Positions 1 to 7,627 of a stretch of DNA of 64,000 nt are shown here, piece after piece (within the stretch, counting starts at the first letter, position 1; each line of letters opens with the position of its first letter). Below the pieces are notes generated by a model that searched no databases, had not been told where the DNA came from, and worked only from the letters and a program-made list of their open reading frames with translations. A program made the translations under genes and the position numbers. The DNA is from Streptomyces sp. PR69 (lineage in GTDB: Bacteria > Actinomycetota > Actinomycetes > Streptomycetales > Streptomycetaceae): positions 62,001 to 126,000 of the forward strand of contig NZ_JAOWCB010000005.1 of assembly GCF_026420845.1 (NCBI RefSeq). Reading direction: 5' to 3'.

Positions 1-1237
1 TGGAGAGCGGCAGCCCGTCCAGCATCCCGAACAGCGAGGCCTCCACGCCTTCGGCGACAGTCGCGCCCAGGTCTTCCTGGCCGGTCGAGTCCAGCCGGAT
101 CGCGGTGCCGCCCATCACGCAGAACCAGACGACGGTCGCGCCGCTGGGCACCAGCAGCACGCCGATCAGGAATTCCCGGACGGTGCGGCCGTGGGAGATG
201 CGGGCGATGAACGTGCCGACGAACGGCGCCCAGGACAGCCACCACGCCCAGTAGAAGATGGTCCACGCGCCCATCCACTCGGCGTCGGTGAAGGCTCCGG
301 TACGGGTGGCCATCGGCAGCAGGTCGTTCAGATAGCCGCCGATCGAGGCCGGGATCGTATCCAGGATGTAGACGGTCGGGCCGAGGAGGAAGACGAAGGT
401 CATCAGCACGGCGGCCAGCACGATGTTGATCGTGCTCAGCCACTTCACGCCCCGGTGCAGCCCGGAGAAGGCCGAGACCACGAACGCCGAGCCCAGCACC
501 GCGATGATCGTCAGCTCGGTGGAGATGTCGTCGGTGACATCGGCGGTCAGGTTCAGGCCCTTCGCCACCTGGAGCGCGCCCAGGCCCAGACTGGTCGCGG
601 TGCCGAAGACGGTCGCGAACACGGCGAGCAGATCGATCACCTTGCCCTGCCAGGACACCGCACGGCGCGCGCCGATCAGCGGCACGAACGCCGCGCTGAG
701 CCGATTGCCGCGGCCCTTGCGGAAGCCCGCGTACGCCAGGGCGAGCCCGGCGATGCCGTAGATCGCCCAGGGGGTGAGCGTCCAGTGGAAGAAGGAGGTC
801 TCCATCGCGGCGGCCGCGGCGGCGTCGGTCCGCGCCTCGGCGCCGCTCGCGGGAGGCGGGCTCAGAAAGTGCTGGAGCGGCTCGCCGACGCCGAAGAACA
901 TCAGACCGATGCCCATGCCGGCGCTGAACATCATCGCGATCCACGCGAGGTTGGTGAACTCCGGCTCCGAGTCGTCGCTGCCGAGGCGCACCCGGCCGAA
1001 CCGGCTGAAGGCGATCAGGACGCTCAGTACGAGGAAGATGTCGGCCGCGACGACGAACAACCAGGCGAAGTTGTTGAGGACCCAGCCCAGGGCGGTGGAG
1101 GAGGCGTCGTCGAAGGAGTCCTTGCCCAACGCCGCCCAGGCGACCACCGCCGCGACCGCCACGACGCCGATGCCGACGATGGTGTGATCGGGCCTGGCTT
1201 CCTCAGGCTTCAGATGATCGATCGGTTCCGTGCTCAT
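1..1237 (-). CDS. BCCT-family betaine/choline transporter, partial (C-terminus off window)
   Basis: Secondary transporter of the betaine-choline-carnitine family, expected to import compatible solutes (glycine betaine or related) across the cytoplasmic membrane. The first 412 codons are present. Visible hallmarks are the family segment MFFGVGEP near residue 98 and, later, a Trp-rich helix reading FYWAWWLSWAPFVGTFIARIS followed by GRTVREF. Several hydrophobic helices are evident. I chose ATG at 1237. It has no Shine-Dalgarno sequence, but a TAGTGT hexamer (1244-1249, minus strand) ends 6 nt before it, as expected for a leaderless mRNA. The gene diverges from glycerate kinase. The exact substrate cannot be read from sequence. 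Confidence 0.93.
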   Translation of the reverse strand, partial: MSTEPIDHLKPEEARPDHTIVGIGVVAVAAVVAWAALGKDSFDDASSTALGWVLNNFAWLFVVAADIFLVLSVLIAFSRFGRVRLGSDDSEPEFTNLAWIAMMFSAGMGIGLMFFGVGEPLQHFLSPPPASGAEARTDAAAAAAMETSFFHWTLTPWAIYGIAGLALAYAGFRKGRGNRLSAAFVPLIGARRAVSWQGKVIDLLAVFATVFGTATSLGLGALQVAKGLNLTADVTDDISTELTIIAVLGSAFVVSAFSGLHRGVKWLSTINIVLAAVLMTFVFLLGPTVYILDTIPASIGGYLNDLLPMATRTGAFTDAEWMGAWTIFYWAWWLSWAPFVGTFIARISHGRTVREFLIGVLLVPSGATVVWFCVMGGTAIRLDSTGQEDLGATVAEGVEASLFGMLDGLPLS

Positions 1238-1242
1238 GGCGT

Positions 1243-1256
1243 CACACTATGGTGTG
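1243..1256. promoter_or_regulatory. Inverted repeat CACAC-N4-GTGTG between BCCT transporter and glycerate kinase
   Basis: The 5-bp arms at 1243-1247 and 1252-1256 overlap the proposed TAGTGT -10 hexamer of the transporter. They also overlap a TATGGT hexamer on the plus strand (1248-1253) that could serve glycerate kinase. A regulator bound here could control both directions. The arms are short, so chance occurrence is possible. Confidence 0.35.
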
Positions 1257-1348
1257 CCAAGTCCGGGCATGGTGGGGTGGCACGCCGTCTGGGGGTGCGG
1301 ATAGGGTCGGGGCGGCGCGACTGCCTGTTCGACAGCAAAGGATGCAAG

Positions 1349-2503
1349 GTGACGGACGGAGCAGTGATTCAGCCTGCGCGCGTGCTGGTCGCGGCTGACA
1401 AGTTCAAGGGCTCGCTGACGGCCGTGGAGGTCGCGGAACGCGTGGTGACCGGCCTGCGGCGGGCGGTTCCGGGGCTCGCGGTCGAGACGCTGCCCGTGGC
1501 GGACGGCGGGGACGGCACCGTCGCGGCGGCGGTCGCGGCCGGTTTCGAGCGGCGCGAGGTACGGGTCACCGGGCCGCTCGGGCAGCCCCTGACGGCGGCG
1601 TTCGCGCTCCGGGACGGCACCGCGGTGGTGGAGATGGCCGAGGCGTCCGGCCTGCAGCATCTGCCTGAGGGGGTGTTCGCCCCCCTCACTGCGACGACGT
1701 ACGGCTCCGGGGAACTGCTGCGGGCCGCGCTGGACGCGGGCGCGCGCACGATCGTCTTCGGCGTCGGCGGCAGCGCGACGACGGACGGCGGGGCGGGGAT
1801 GCTGGCGGCGCTCGGGGCGCGCTTCCTCGATGCGCGGGGTGAGCCGGTGCCGCCGGGGGGCGGCGGGCTGCGGGAGCTCGCCATGGCCGATCTGTCCGGT
1901 CTCGACGCCCGCTTCAAGGATGTGGAGCTGGTCCTCGCCAGCGACGTCGACAATCCGCTGACCGGGCCCAAGGGCGCGCCGGCCGTCTACGGCCCGCAGA
2001 AGGGGGCGAGCGCGGAGGACGTCGCCACGCTGGACGCGGCGCTGGCCCATTACGCGTCCGTGCTGGAGACGGCGATCGGTCCGCGGGCGGCGGAGTGCGC
2101 GCTGGCGCCCGGGGCGGGCGCGGCGGGCGGCATCGGCTACGGGGCGCTGGTCGGGCTCGGCGCGAGCTTCCGTCCCGGCATCGAGGTCATGCTCGACGTG
2201 CTCGGCTTTGCCCCGGCGCTAGAGCGCGCGACCCTCGTCATCACCGGTGAGGGCTCACTCGACGAGCAGACCCTGCACGGCAAGGCCCCGGCGGGCGTGG
2301 CGGCGGCGGCCCGCGCACGGGGTGTCGAGGTCGTCGCGGTCTGCGGCCGCCTGGCCCTGCCCCCCGCGGCCCTCGGCCGCGCGGGCATCCGCCGCGCCTA
2401 CCCTCTCCTCGACCTGGAGCCCGACCCGGCCCGCTGTATGGCGGAGGCGGGGCCGCTGCTGGAGCGGGTGGCGGAGACGATCGCGTGGGACTTCCTGGGC
2501 TGA
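1349..2503 (+). CDS. glxK: Glycerate kinase (GarK/GlxK family)
   Basis: Phosphorylates D-glycerate with ATP, feeding glyoxylate/glycerate carbon into glycolysis. The 384-residue protein fits the family length. Family motifs are ADKFKGSL near residue 17, VADGGDGT near 52, GVGGSATTDGG near 137, SDVDNPLTG, and the C-terminal GEGSLDEQTLHGKAP. GTG at 1349 is preferred because AAAGGA (1337-1342) lies 6 nt upstream and homology begins just after it; the open frame extends upstream only because GC-rich DNA lacks stops. It may link functionally to the ethylmalonyl-CoA genes further on, which release glyoxylate, but that is inference. The 2- versus 3-phosphoglycerate product is not decided by sequence. 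Confidence 0.93.
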   Translation: MTDGAVIQPARVLVAADKFKGSLTAVEVAERVVTGLRRAVPGLAVETLPVADGGDGTVAAAVAAGFERREVRVTGPLGQPLTAAFALRDGTAVVEMAEASGLQHLPEGVFAPLTATTYGSGELLRAALDAGARTIVFGVGGSATTDGGAGMLAALGARFLDARGEPVPPGGGGLRELAMADLSGLDARFKDVELVLASDVDNPLTGPKGAPAVYGPQKGASAEDVATLDAALAHYASVLETAIGPRAAECALAPGAGAAGGIGYGALVGLGASFRPGIEVMLDVLGFAPALERATLVITGEGSLDEQTLHGKAPAGVAAAARARGVEVVAVCGRLALPPAALGRAGIRRAYPLLDLEPDPARCMAEAGPLLERVAETIAWDFLG

Positions 2504-2510
2504 GGGGGCG

Positions 2511-2560
2511 TTTCCCCCACCCCGCCCTTCCCCTACGCCCAGGGGGCGTGGGGGGACCCC
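2511..2560 (+). repeat. 50-bp GC-rich element, copy A (inverted copy at 15281-15330)
   Basis: Base-by-base comparison shows 49 of 50 positions identical to the reverse complement of 15281-15330. The element includes its own hairpin ACGCCC-AGG-GGGCGT (2535-2549). Similarity continues beyond the 50 bp into a shared CAACTGGGGGCT-type stretch. Confidence 0.85.
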
Positions 2561-2570
2561 CACCCCGCAA

Positions 2571-2589
2571 CTGGGGGCTCCGCCCCCAG
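2571..2589 (+). terminator. Hairpin terminator after glycerate kinase
   Basis: Perfect 8-bp stem CTGGGGGC / GCCCCCAG with a TCC loop, 68 nt after the stop codon. No U-tract follows, as is common in Streptomyces. The same hairpin core recurs in other gaps of this window. Confidence 0.6.
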
Positions 2590-2714
2590 CCCCCCTTCGG
2601 GGGGAGCGCTTGCGGGGCTGCCGCCCCGCACCCCGCTTCCCGGCGGCTCCGAGCCGGGGGTGATGGCCGCCCCGGTCCGCGGCAGAGCTCTGGCCCCCGC
2701 CAGGGGGTTCGGCG

Positions 2715-3080
2715 TTGGGAGCTGTCGGCGGGGGTGGCCCGGTGGCTGGGGTCTGGCCCCGTTCGGGGGTTTGGCGGCCGGTGGGCCGGTGGCTGAGCTG
2801 GTCCGGCGGCTGGAGTCCGGCGGTGCTTGGGGTTTTGGGGTTGGGAGTTGTTGGCGGGGGTGGTCTGGTGGCTGGGGTCTGGCCCTGCTCGGGGGTTGGT
2901 GCGCCCGGTGGGTCGGTGGTTGAGCTGGTCCGGTGGCCGGAGTCCGGCGCTGTTCGGGGTTTTTGGGTTGGGAGTTGTCGGCGGGGGTGGCCTGGTGGCT
3001 GGGGTCTGGCCCCGTTCGGGGGTTGGGGCCCGGTGGGCCGGTGGCTGAGCTGGTACGGCGGGCGGAGCCCGGCCCCCGCT
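2715..3080. repeat. Three-copy imperfect tandem repeat, period 126-127 bp
   Basis: The 739-bp gap 2504-3242 holds no credible gene. Units begin with TTGGGAG(C/T)TGT at 2715, 2841 and 2968. Each continues with a G-rich track, a GGCTGGGGTCTGGCCC segment and a GGTGGCTGAGCTGGT-like segment; the third unit is truncated near 3080. The plus strand is strongly G/T-skewed and the minus strand encodes Pro/Pro-rich shadow frames that I do not believe. Nothing else is recognisable in the gap. Confidence 0.8.
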
Positions 3081-3242
3081 CGGCGGCTTCGCGCTGGGTC
3101 GGCGGCGTTGCACGGGCCGCACACCGCGGAGGCGCTGCGGGGCGTCGGCCCCGGCCCGTCGCAGGGGCGGAGGCGAAAGGGGTGGGCCCCCGGCGCACAG
3201 TGGATACTGCGCGCCGGGGGCCCACCCCGTGTCGCCGTCACG

Positions 3243-4106
3243 TCACGGCAGCTGCGACGCCGCCGCCCTCGCCTCGCGGCGGTTGTAGCGGAACGTGTTC
3301 ACCCGGCGCGCCGTCGCGAAGAGCGGGATCACCGCGCCCAGCACCACCTGGAGCGCGCAGCCCGTCTGCAGCAGCAGCTGGCCGCCCGGGGCGTCGAACG
3401 CCCAGGCTGCCAGCAGGCCCATCGCAGAGACGATCCAGCCGAGCATCGCCACCGCGAGGACACCCCGCGGCTTGGGGTACTCGACTCGGCTCACCATCAG
3501 CCAGGCGGTGCCGATGATCGCCAGCAGGGTGGGGATGAAGGGCAGCTCAAGGAGCACGATCGAGACGACCGTGAGCGCCCCGAAGGGGGACGGCATGCCT
3601 TGGAACATGCCGTCCTTCATCGTCACGCAGGAGAATCTGGCAAGCCGCAGCACCACCGCCAGCAGCACCACGATCGCCGCCACCGCCGAGACCCGCTGGT
3701 GCGCGTCGTCGGCGACCATGCCGTAGACCAGTACGAAGTATGCCGGCGCCAGCCCGAAGCTGATCAGGTCGGACAGATTGTCCAGCTCCGCGCCCATCGG
3801 CGAGCTGCGCAGCTTGCGCGCGACCAGACCGTCGAACAGGTCGAAGATCGCCGCGCAGAGCATCAGGATCACGGCCGTCGCGGCGGAGTGCCGCGCCATG
3901 CCGGTCTCATCGCTGCCGGTGAGGTGCGGAATCAGAATGCCGGTGGTGGTGAAGTACACCGCCATGAAGCCGCAGGTGGCGTTGCCCAGGGTGAGGGTGT
4001 CCGCTATCGACAGCCGCAGCGACAGCGGCATGTCCTCCGTGTCGTCTTCTTCCTCGGTGTCCGCCGCCCAGCCGGCCGCCTGTGTGTCGGGGTCAATCAC
4101 GGTCAA
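3243..4106 (-). CDS. pssA: CDP-diacylglycerol--serine O-phosphatidyltransferase
   Basis: Integral membrane enzyme making phosphatidylserine from CDP-diacylglycerol and serine. The CDP-alcohol phosphotransferase signature is visible as FDLFDGLVARK followed by MGAELDNLSD, giving the DG..AR...G...D...D pattern of metal-binding Asp residues around residue 85-110. Multiple hydrophobic helices follow. The start is TTG at 4106 with GGGGGTGA upstream; an in-frame GTG at 4100 is possible. The gene overlaps the end of psd by 14 nt (8 nt if the GTG is used), so the two are probably co-translated. With psd it forms the two-step phosphatidylethanolamine route. Confidence 0.93.
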   Translation of the reverse strand: MTVIDPDTQAAGWAADTEEEDDTEDMPLSLRLSIADTLTLGNATCGFMAVYFTTTGILIPHLTGSDETGMARHSAATAVILMLCAAIFDLFDGLVARKLRSSPMGAELDNLSDLISFGLAPAYFVLVYGMVADDAHQRVSAVAAIVVLLAVVLRLARFSCVTMKDGMFQGMPSPFGALTVVSIVLLELPFIPTLLAIIGTAWLMVSRVEYPKPRGVLAVAMLGWIVSAMGLLAAWAFDAPGGQLLLQTGCALQVVLGAVIPLFATARRVNTFRYNRREARAAASQLP

Positions 4107-4749
4107 GGCGAGTCACCCCCGCGGTCGTGGTCTGCCCGACCTCGACGGCGACCTCGACACCTTCCGGGAGGTAGATGTCAACGCGCGAGCCGAACCGGAT
4201 GAGTCCGATGCGCTCGCCCTGTTCGACCTTGGCGCCCTGGGGGGTGTACGGCACGATCCGGCGGGCCACGGCGCCGGCGATCTGCACCATCTCGATGTCG
4301 CCGAGCTCGGTGTCGAAATGCCATACGACGCGCTCGTTGTTCTCGCTCTCCTTGTTGAAAGCGGGAACGAATCCGCCGGGGATGTGCTCGACGGAGGTCA
4401 CGGTGCCCGCGAGCGGAGCACGGTTGACGTGGACGTTCAGCGGGCTCATGAAGATCGCGACGCGGGTGCGTCCGTCCTTCCACGGCATGATGCTCTGCAC
4501 CACGCCGTCGGCGGGCGAGATGACCCGGCCCTGGGCGATCTCGCGCTCGGGGTCGCGGAAGAACCACAGCATGCCCGCCGCGAGGGCGGTGGCAGGCACG
4601 GCGATGGCCGCGGCACGCCTGGAACGGCGCGAGCGCGCCAGGCTGAGTGCCGCGGTGGCGACGGTCGGCAGAAGCCACGGCGATGCTCCGCGCGCGAGGC
4701 GTACGCCGAGGAGGCTGTCGCGAGGTGCAGAGGTTTGGCTGTGGGGCAT
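4093..4749 (-). CDS. psd: Phosphatidylserine decarboxylase (archaeal/short type)
   Basis: Converts phosphatidylserine to phosphatidylethanolamine using a pyruvoyl group generated by self-cleavage. The 218-residue protein has an N-terminal hydrophobic region, the conserved FFRDPER segment, a SPADG(V)V motif, the SPLNVHVNR motif, and near residue 188 the RFGSRVD motif whose Gly-Ser pair is the expected cleavage site. ATG at 4749 is chosen because GAAGG lies 6 nt upstream; an in-frame ATG at 4785 lacks one. It is upstream of, and overlapping with, pssA, an arrangement seen in other actinomycetes. Confidence 0.93.
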   Translation of the reverse strand: MPHSQTSAPRDSLLGVRLARGASPWLLPTVATAALSLARSRRSRRAAAIAVPATALAAGMLWFFRDPEREIAQGRVISPADGVVQSIMPWKDGRTRVAIFMSPLNVHVNRAPLAGTVTSVEHIPGGFVPAFNKESENNERVVWHFDTELGDIEMVQIAGAVARRIVPYTPQGAKVEQGERIGLIRFGSRVDIYLPEGVEVAVEVGQTTTAGVTRLDRD

Positions 4750-4919
4750 GGATGACCTTCGTAGCGGATGATGCCGCGCTGGCAACGGGGGGACGGCGGC
4801 TTTCCGGCGATGTTATCGGGTGCGGGCCGCAACTGGGAAAGCCAGAAGTCGAGTCGGCGGCCGGAAGCGGATAACAGGGTGTGATCTTCTTCGCGGCCAA
4901 ACCGGCTCAAACGCGACAA

Positions 4920-6125
4920 TCATCCCTGGAATCGGTACTCCTCAAGCAGCCGACGCCCAATGATCATTTTCTGGATCTCGGCGGTACCTTCACCGATCAG
5001 CAGCATCGGAGCCTCGCGGTAGAGGCGCTCGATCTCGTACTCCTTGGAGAAGCCGTAGCCGCCGTGGATGCGGAAGGCGTCCTCGACGACTTCCTTGCAG
5101 TACTCGGAGGCGAGGTACTTCGCCATCCCTGCCTCCAGGTCATTTCGTTCCCCGGAGTCCTTTTTGCGAGCTGCGTTGACCATCATCGCATGAGCGGCCT
5201 CGACCTTGGTAGCCATCTCCGCGAGCTTGAACTGAATCGCCTGGTGCTGGGCGATCGGCTTGCCGAAAGTATGACGCTGCTGGGCATATGAGACACCCAG
5301 TTCGAACGCACGCTGTGCGACGCCGCAGCCACGTGCCGCGACATTGACGCGCCCGACCTCGACCCCGTCCATCATTTGGTAAAACCCTCGGCCGGTGGTC
5401 CCGCCGAGCACCCGATTGGCCGGAATGCGCAGTCCGTCCATGATGAGTTCGGTTGTGTCGACGCCCTTGTAACCCATCTTGTCGATCTTCCCGGGGATGG
5501 TCAGTCCGGGCCGGACCTCGCCGAAGCCGGGCTCCTTCTCCACCAGGAAGGTCGTCATCGACTTATGCGGCGGGGCGCCTGCGGGGTGTCCTTCGTCACT
5601 TCGCACCAGCACGGCCACCAGCGTCGAGGAGCCGCCGTTCGTCAGCCACATCTTCTGGCCGTTCAGGACGTACTCCTCGCCGTCCTTGACCGCCTTCGAT
5701 GTGATGGCCGACACATCAGAGCCGAGCCCCGGCTCGGACATCGAGAACGCGCCGCGCACCTCGCCGAGCGCCATCCGGGGGAGGAAGGTGTCCTTCTGCT
5801 CCTGCGTGCCGTGCTGCTTGAGCATGTACGCCACGATGAAGTGCGTGTTGATGATGCCGGAGACGGACATCCAGCCGCGGGCGATCTCCTCCACGCACAG
5901 CGCGTAGGTGAGCAGCGACTCGCCCAGTCCGCCGTACTCCTCGGGGATCATCAGCCCGAACAGGCCGAGCTCCTTGAGCCCTTCGACGATCTGTGTCGGG
6001 TACTCGTCGCGGTGCTCCAGCTCGGTGGCGACCGGGATGATCTCCTTGTCGACGAAGTCCCGGACCGTGGCCAGGATCTCCTGCTGGACGTCGGTCAGCC
6101 CGTGCGTCTGGGCGAGTCGGGTCAT
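4920..6125 (-). CDS. mcd: Acyl-CoA dehydrogenase, probable (2S)-methylsuccinyl-CoA dehydrogenase
   Basis: Flavin-dependent dehydrogenase of 401 residues. Family motifs are FSMSEPGLGSDVS around residue 127, the WLTNGG segment, QRHTFGKPIAQHQAIQFKLAEM in the C-terminal helical domain, and GGYGFSKEYEIERLYRE followed by IGEGTAEIQ carrying the expected catalytic Glu. By position, as last gene of a ccr-meaA-lyase-hydratase operon, the substrate should be methylsuccinyl-CoA, oxidised to mesaconyl-CoA. The proteobacterial enzyme has an N-terminal extension that is absent here. The start ATG (6125) lies 3 nt after the hydratase stop and its ribosome binding site GGAGAAG sits within the hydratase end. 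Confidence 0.85.
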   Translation of the reverse strand: MTRLAQTHGLTDVQQEILATVRDFVDKEIIPVATELEHRDEYPTQIVEGLKELGLFGLMIPEEYGGLGESLLTYALCVEEIARGWMSVSGIINTHFIVAYMLKQHGTQEQKDTFLPRMALGEVRGAFSMSEPGLGSDVSAITSKAVKDGEEYVLNGQKMWLTNGGSSTLVAVLVRSDEGHPAGAPPHKSMTTFLVEKEPGFGEVRPGLTIPGKIDKMGYKGVDTTELIMDGLRIPANRVLGGTTGRGFYQMMDGVEVGRVNVAARGCGVAQRAFELGVSYAQQRHTFGKPIAQHQAIQFKLAEMATKVEAAHAMMVNAARKKDSGERNDLEAGMAKYLASEYCKEVVEDAFRIHGGYGFSKEYEIERLYREAPMLLIGEGTAEIQKMIIGRRLLEEYRFQG

Positions 6126-6128
6126 GGC

Positions 6129-6653
6129 TTACTTCTCCGCCTTCTTCGAGGGCTCGGCCAGCTCGGGCCTGCCCGGCTGCTCCCCGCCCCGGTCCTTGAT
6201 GTACGTCTCGGTCGGCACCATCACCTTGCGGCGGAAGACGCAGACCAGCGTGCCGTCCTGCTTGTAGCCCTTGGTCTCCACATACACGATCCCGCGGTCC
6301 GACTTGGACTTCGAGGGCGTCTTGTCCAGCACGGTCGTCTCGCCGTAGATCGTGTCCCCGTGGAAGGTCGGGGCGACATGCCGCAGCGACTCGATCTCCA
6401 GATTGGCGATCGCCTTGCCGGAGACGTCCGGCACGGACATGCCGAGCAGCAGCGAGTAGATGTAGTTGCCCACGACGACGTTCTTGCCGAAGTCCGTCGT
6501 CTTCTCCGCGTAGTTCACATCCATGTGAAGCGGGTGGTGGTTCATGGTGAGCAGACAGAACAGGTGGTCGTCGTACTCGGTGACGGTCTTCCCCGGCCAG
6601 TGCTTGTAGACCGCCCCGACCTCGAACTCCTCGTAGGTGCGTCCGAACTGCAT
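6129..6653 (-). CDS. mch: MaoC-family dehydratase, probable mesaconyl-CoA hydratase
   Basis: Hot-dog-fold hydratase of 174 residues. Characteristic segments are the N-terminal FGRTYEEFEVGAVY, a HHPLHMDVNYAEKTTDFGKNVVVG stretch (the D...H-type hydratase region), and HVAPTFHGDTIYGETTVLDK. In the ethylmalonyl-CoA pathway this step hydrates mesaconyl-C1-CoA to beta-methylmalyl-CoA. The assignment rests on operon position, since MaoC proteins alone are not substrate-diagnostic. It starts 5 nt after the stop of the upstream lyase gene. The lysine/glutamate-rich C-terminal tail is unremarkable. Confidence 0.85.
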   Translation of the reverse strand: MQFGRTYEEFEVGAVYKHWPGKTVTEYDDHLFCLLTMNHHPLHMDVNYAEKTTDFGKNVVVGNYIYSLLLGMSVPDVSGKAIANLEIESLRHVAPTFHGDTIYGETTVLDKTPSKSKSDRGIVYVETKGYKQDGTLVCVFRRKVMVPTETYIKDRGGEQPGRPELAEPSKKAEK

Positions 6654-6658
6654 GGTGC

Positions 6659-7627
6659 TCAGGCCTCCGGCTTCTCGAACTTCGATGTGCGGGTCATGCC
6701 GGCGGCGCGGCCCTTGCCCGCGATGACCAGGGCCATCTTCCGGCTGGCCTCGTCGATCATCTCGTCGCCGAGCATCGCGGAGCCCTTCTTGCCGCCCTCC
6801 TCCGAGGTGAAGTAGTCATAGGCGTCGAGGATCAGCTCCGCGTGGTCGTAGTCCTCCTGCGAGGGCGAGAAGACCTCGTTGGCCGCGTCGACCTGGCCGG
6901 GGTGCAGCACCCACTTGCCGTCGAAGCCCAGCGCGGCGGCGCGGCCGGCCACCTCGCGGAAGCCGTCGACGTTCTTGATCTGGAGGTAGGGGCCGTCGAT
7001 CGCCTGGAGGTCGTTGGCGCGGGCGGCCATCAGGATCTTCATCAGGATGTAGTGGTACGCGTCCGCCGGGTAGCCGGGCGGCTGCTCGCCGACGACCAGC
7101 GACTTCATATTGATGGACGCCATGAAGTCGGCGGGGCCGAAGATGATGGTCTCGACGCGCGGAGACGCCTGCGCGATCGCGTTGACGTTGTTCAGCCCCT
7201 GCCCGTTCTCGATCTGCGCCTCGATGCCGATCCGGCCGACTTCAAAGCCCATCGTCTTCTCGATCTGCGTCAGCAGCAGATCAAGCGCTGTGATCTGCTC
7301 GGCGCTCTGGACCTTGGGCAGCATGATGCAGTCGAGGTTCGGGCCCGCGCCCTCGACGACCGTCACGACGTCCCGGTACGTCCAGTGGGTCGTCCAGTCG
7401 TTCACCCGGACGACCCGCGTCTTGCCCGTCCAGTCGCCCTCGTTGAGGAACTTGACGACGGTGTGCCGCGCCTCGGGCTTGGCCAGCGGTGCGCAGGCGT
7501 CCTCAAGGTCCAGGAAGACCTGGTCGGCCGGCAGCCCCTGGGCCTTCTCCAGGAAGCGGGGATTGGACCCGGGCACCGCGAGGCAGGAGCGGCGCGGGCG
7601 CAGCCGGTTCACAGGCGGCGTAGTCAT
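6659..7627 (-). CDS. mcl1: CitE-like lyase, probable L-malyl-CoA/beta-methylmalyl-CoA lyase
   Basis: HpcH/HpaI-CitE superfamily protein, 322 residues. Motifs include RPRRSCLAVPGSNPRFLEKA, DQVFLDLEDACAP (metal-binding acidic site), RVVRVNDW, IGIEAQIENGQGL with the conserved Glu, and IIFGPADF with the second acidic ligand. In the pathway it cleaves beta-methylmalyl-CoA to propionyl-CoA and glyoxylate. ATG at 7627 overlaps the meaA stop by 4 nt (ATGA), so translation is coupled. A citrate-lyase role is unlikely because no citrate lyase partner subunits are present. Confidence 0.88.
   Translation of the reverse strand: MTTPPVNRLRPRRSCLAVPGSNPRFLEKAQGLPADQVFLDLEDACAPLAKPEARHTVVKFLNEGDWTGKTRVVRVNDWTTHWTYRDVVTVVEGAGPNLDCIMLPKVQSAEQITALDLLLTQIEKTMGFEVGRIGIEAQIENGQGLNNVNAIAQASPRVETIIFGPADFMASINMKSLVVGEQPPGYPADAYHYILMKILMAARANDLQAIDGPYLQIKNVDGFREVAGRAAALGFDGKWVLHPGQVDAANEVFSPSQEDYDHAELILDAYDYFTSEEGGKKGSAMLGDEMIDEASRKMALVIAGKGRAAGMTRTSKFEKPEA

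Noticed and set aside
191-1348. N-terminal extension of the glycerate kinase frame over 386 codons
   Set aside because: It is antisense to the BCCT transporter, has shadow composition (Arg/Asp/Gln-rich), and a ribosome binding site plus homology mark the start at 1349.
2241-3241. Long Pro/Arg-rich minus-strand frames and Gly/Trp-rich plus-strand frames
   Set aside because: They come from the tandem repeat and from absence of stops in GC-rich DNA; no starts, domains or codon bias support them.
6659-7627. Citrate lyase beta subunit
   Set aside because: No alpha or gamma subunit genes are present, and the operon context fits malyl/methylmalyl-CoA lyase.
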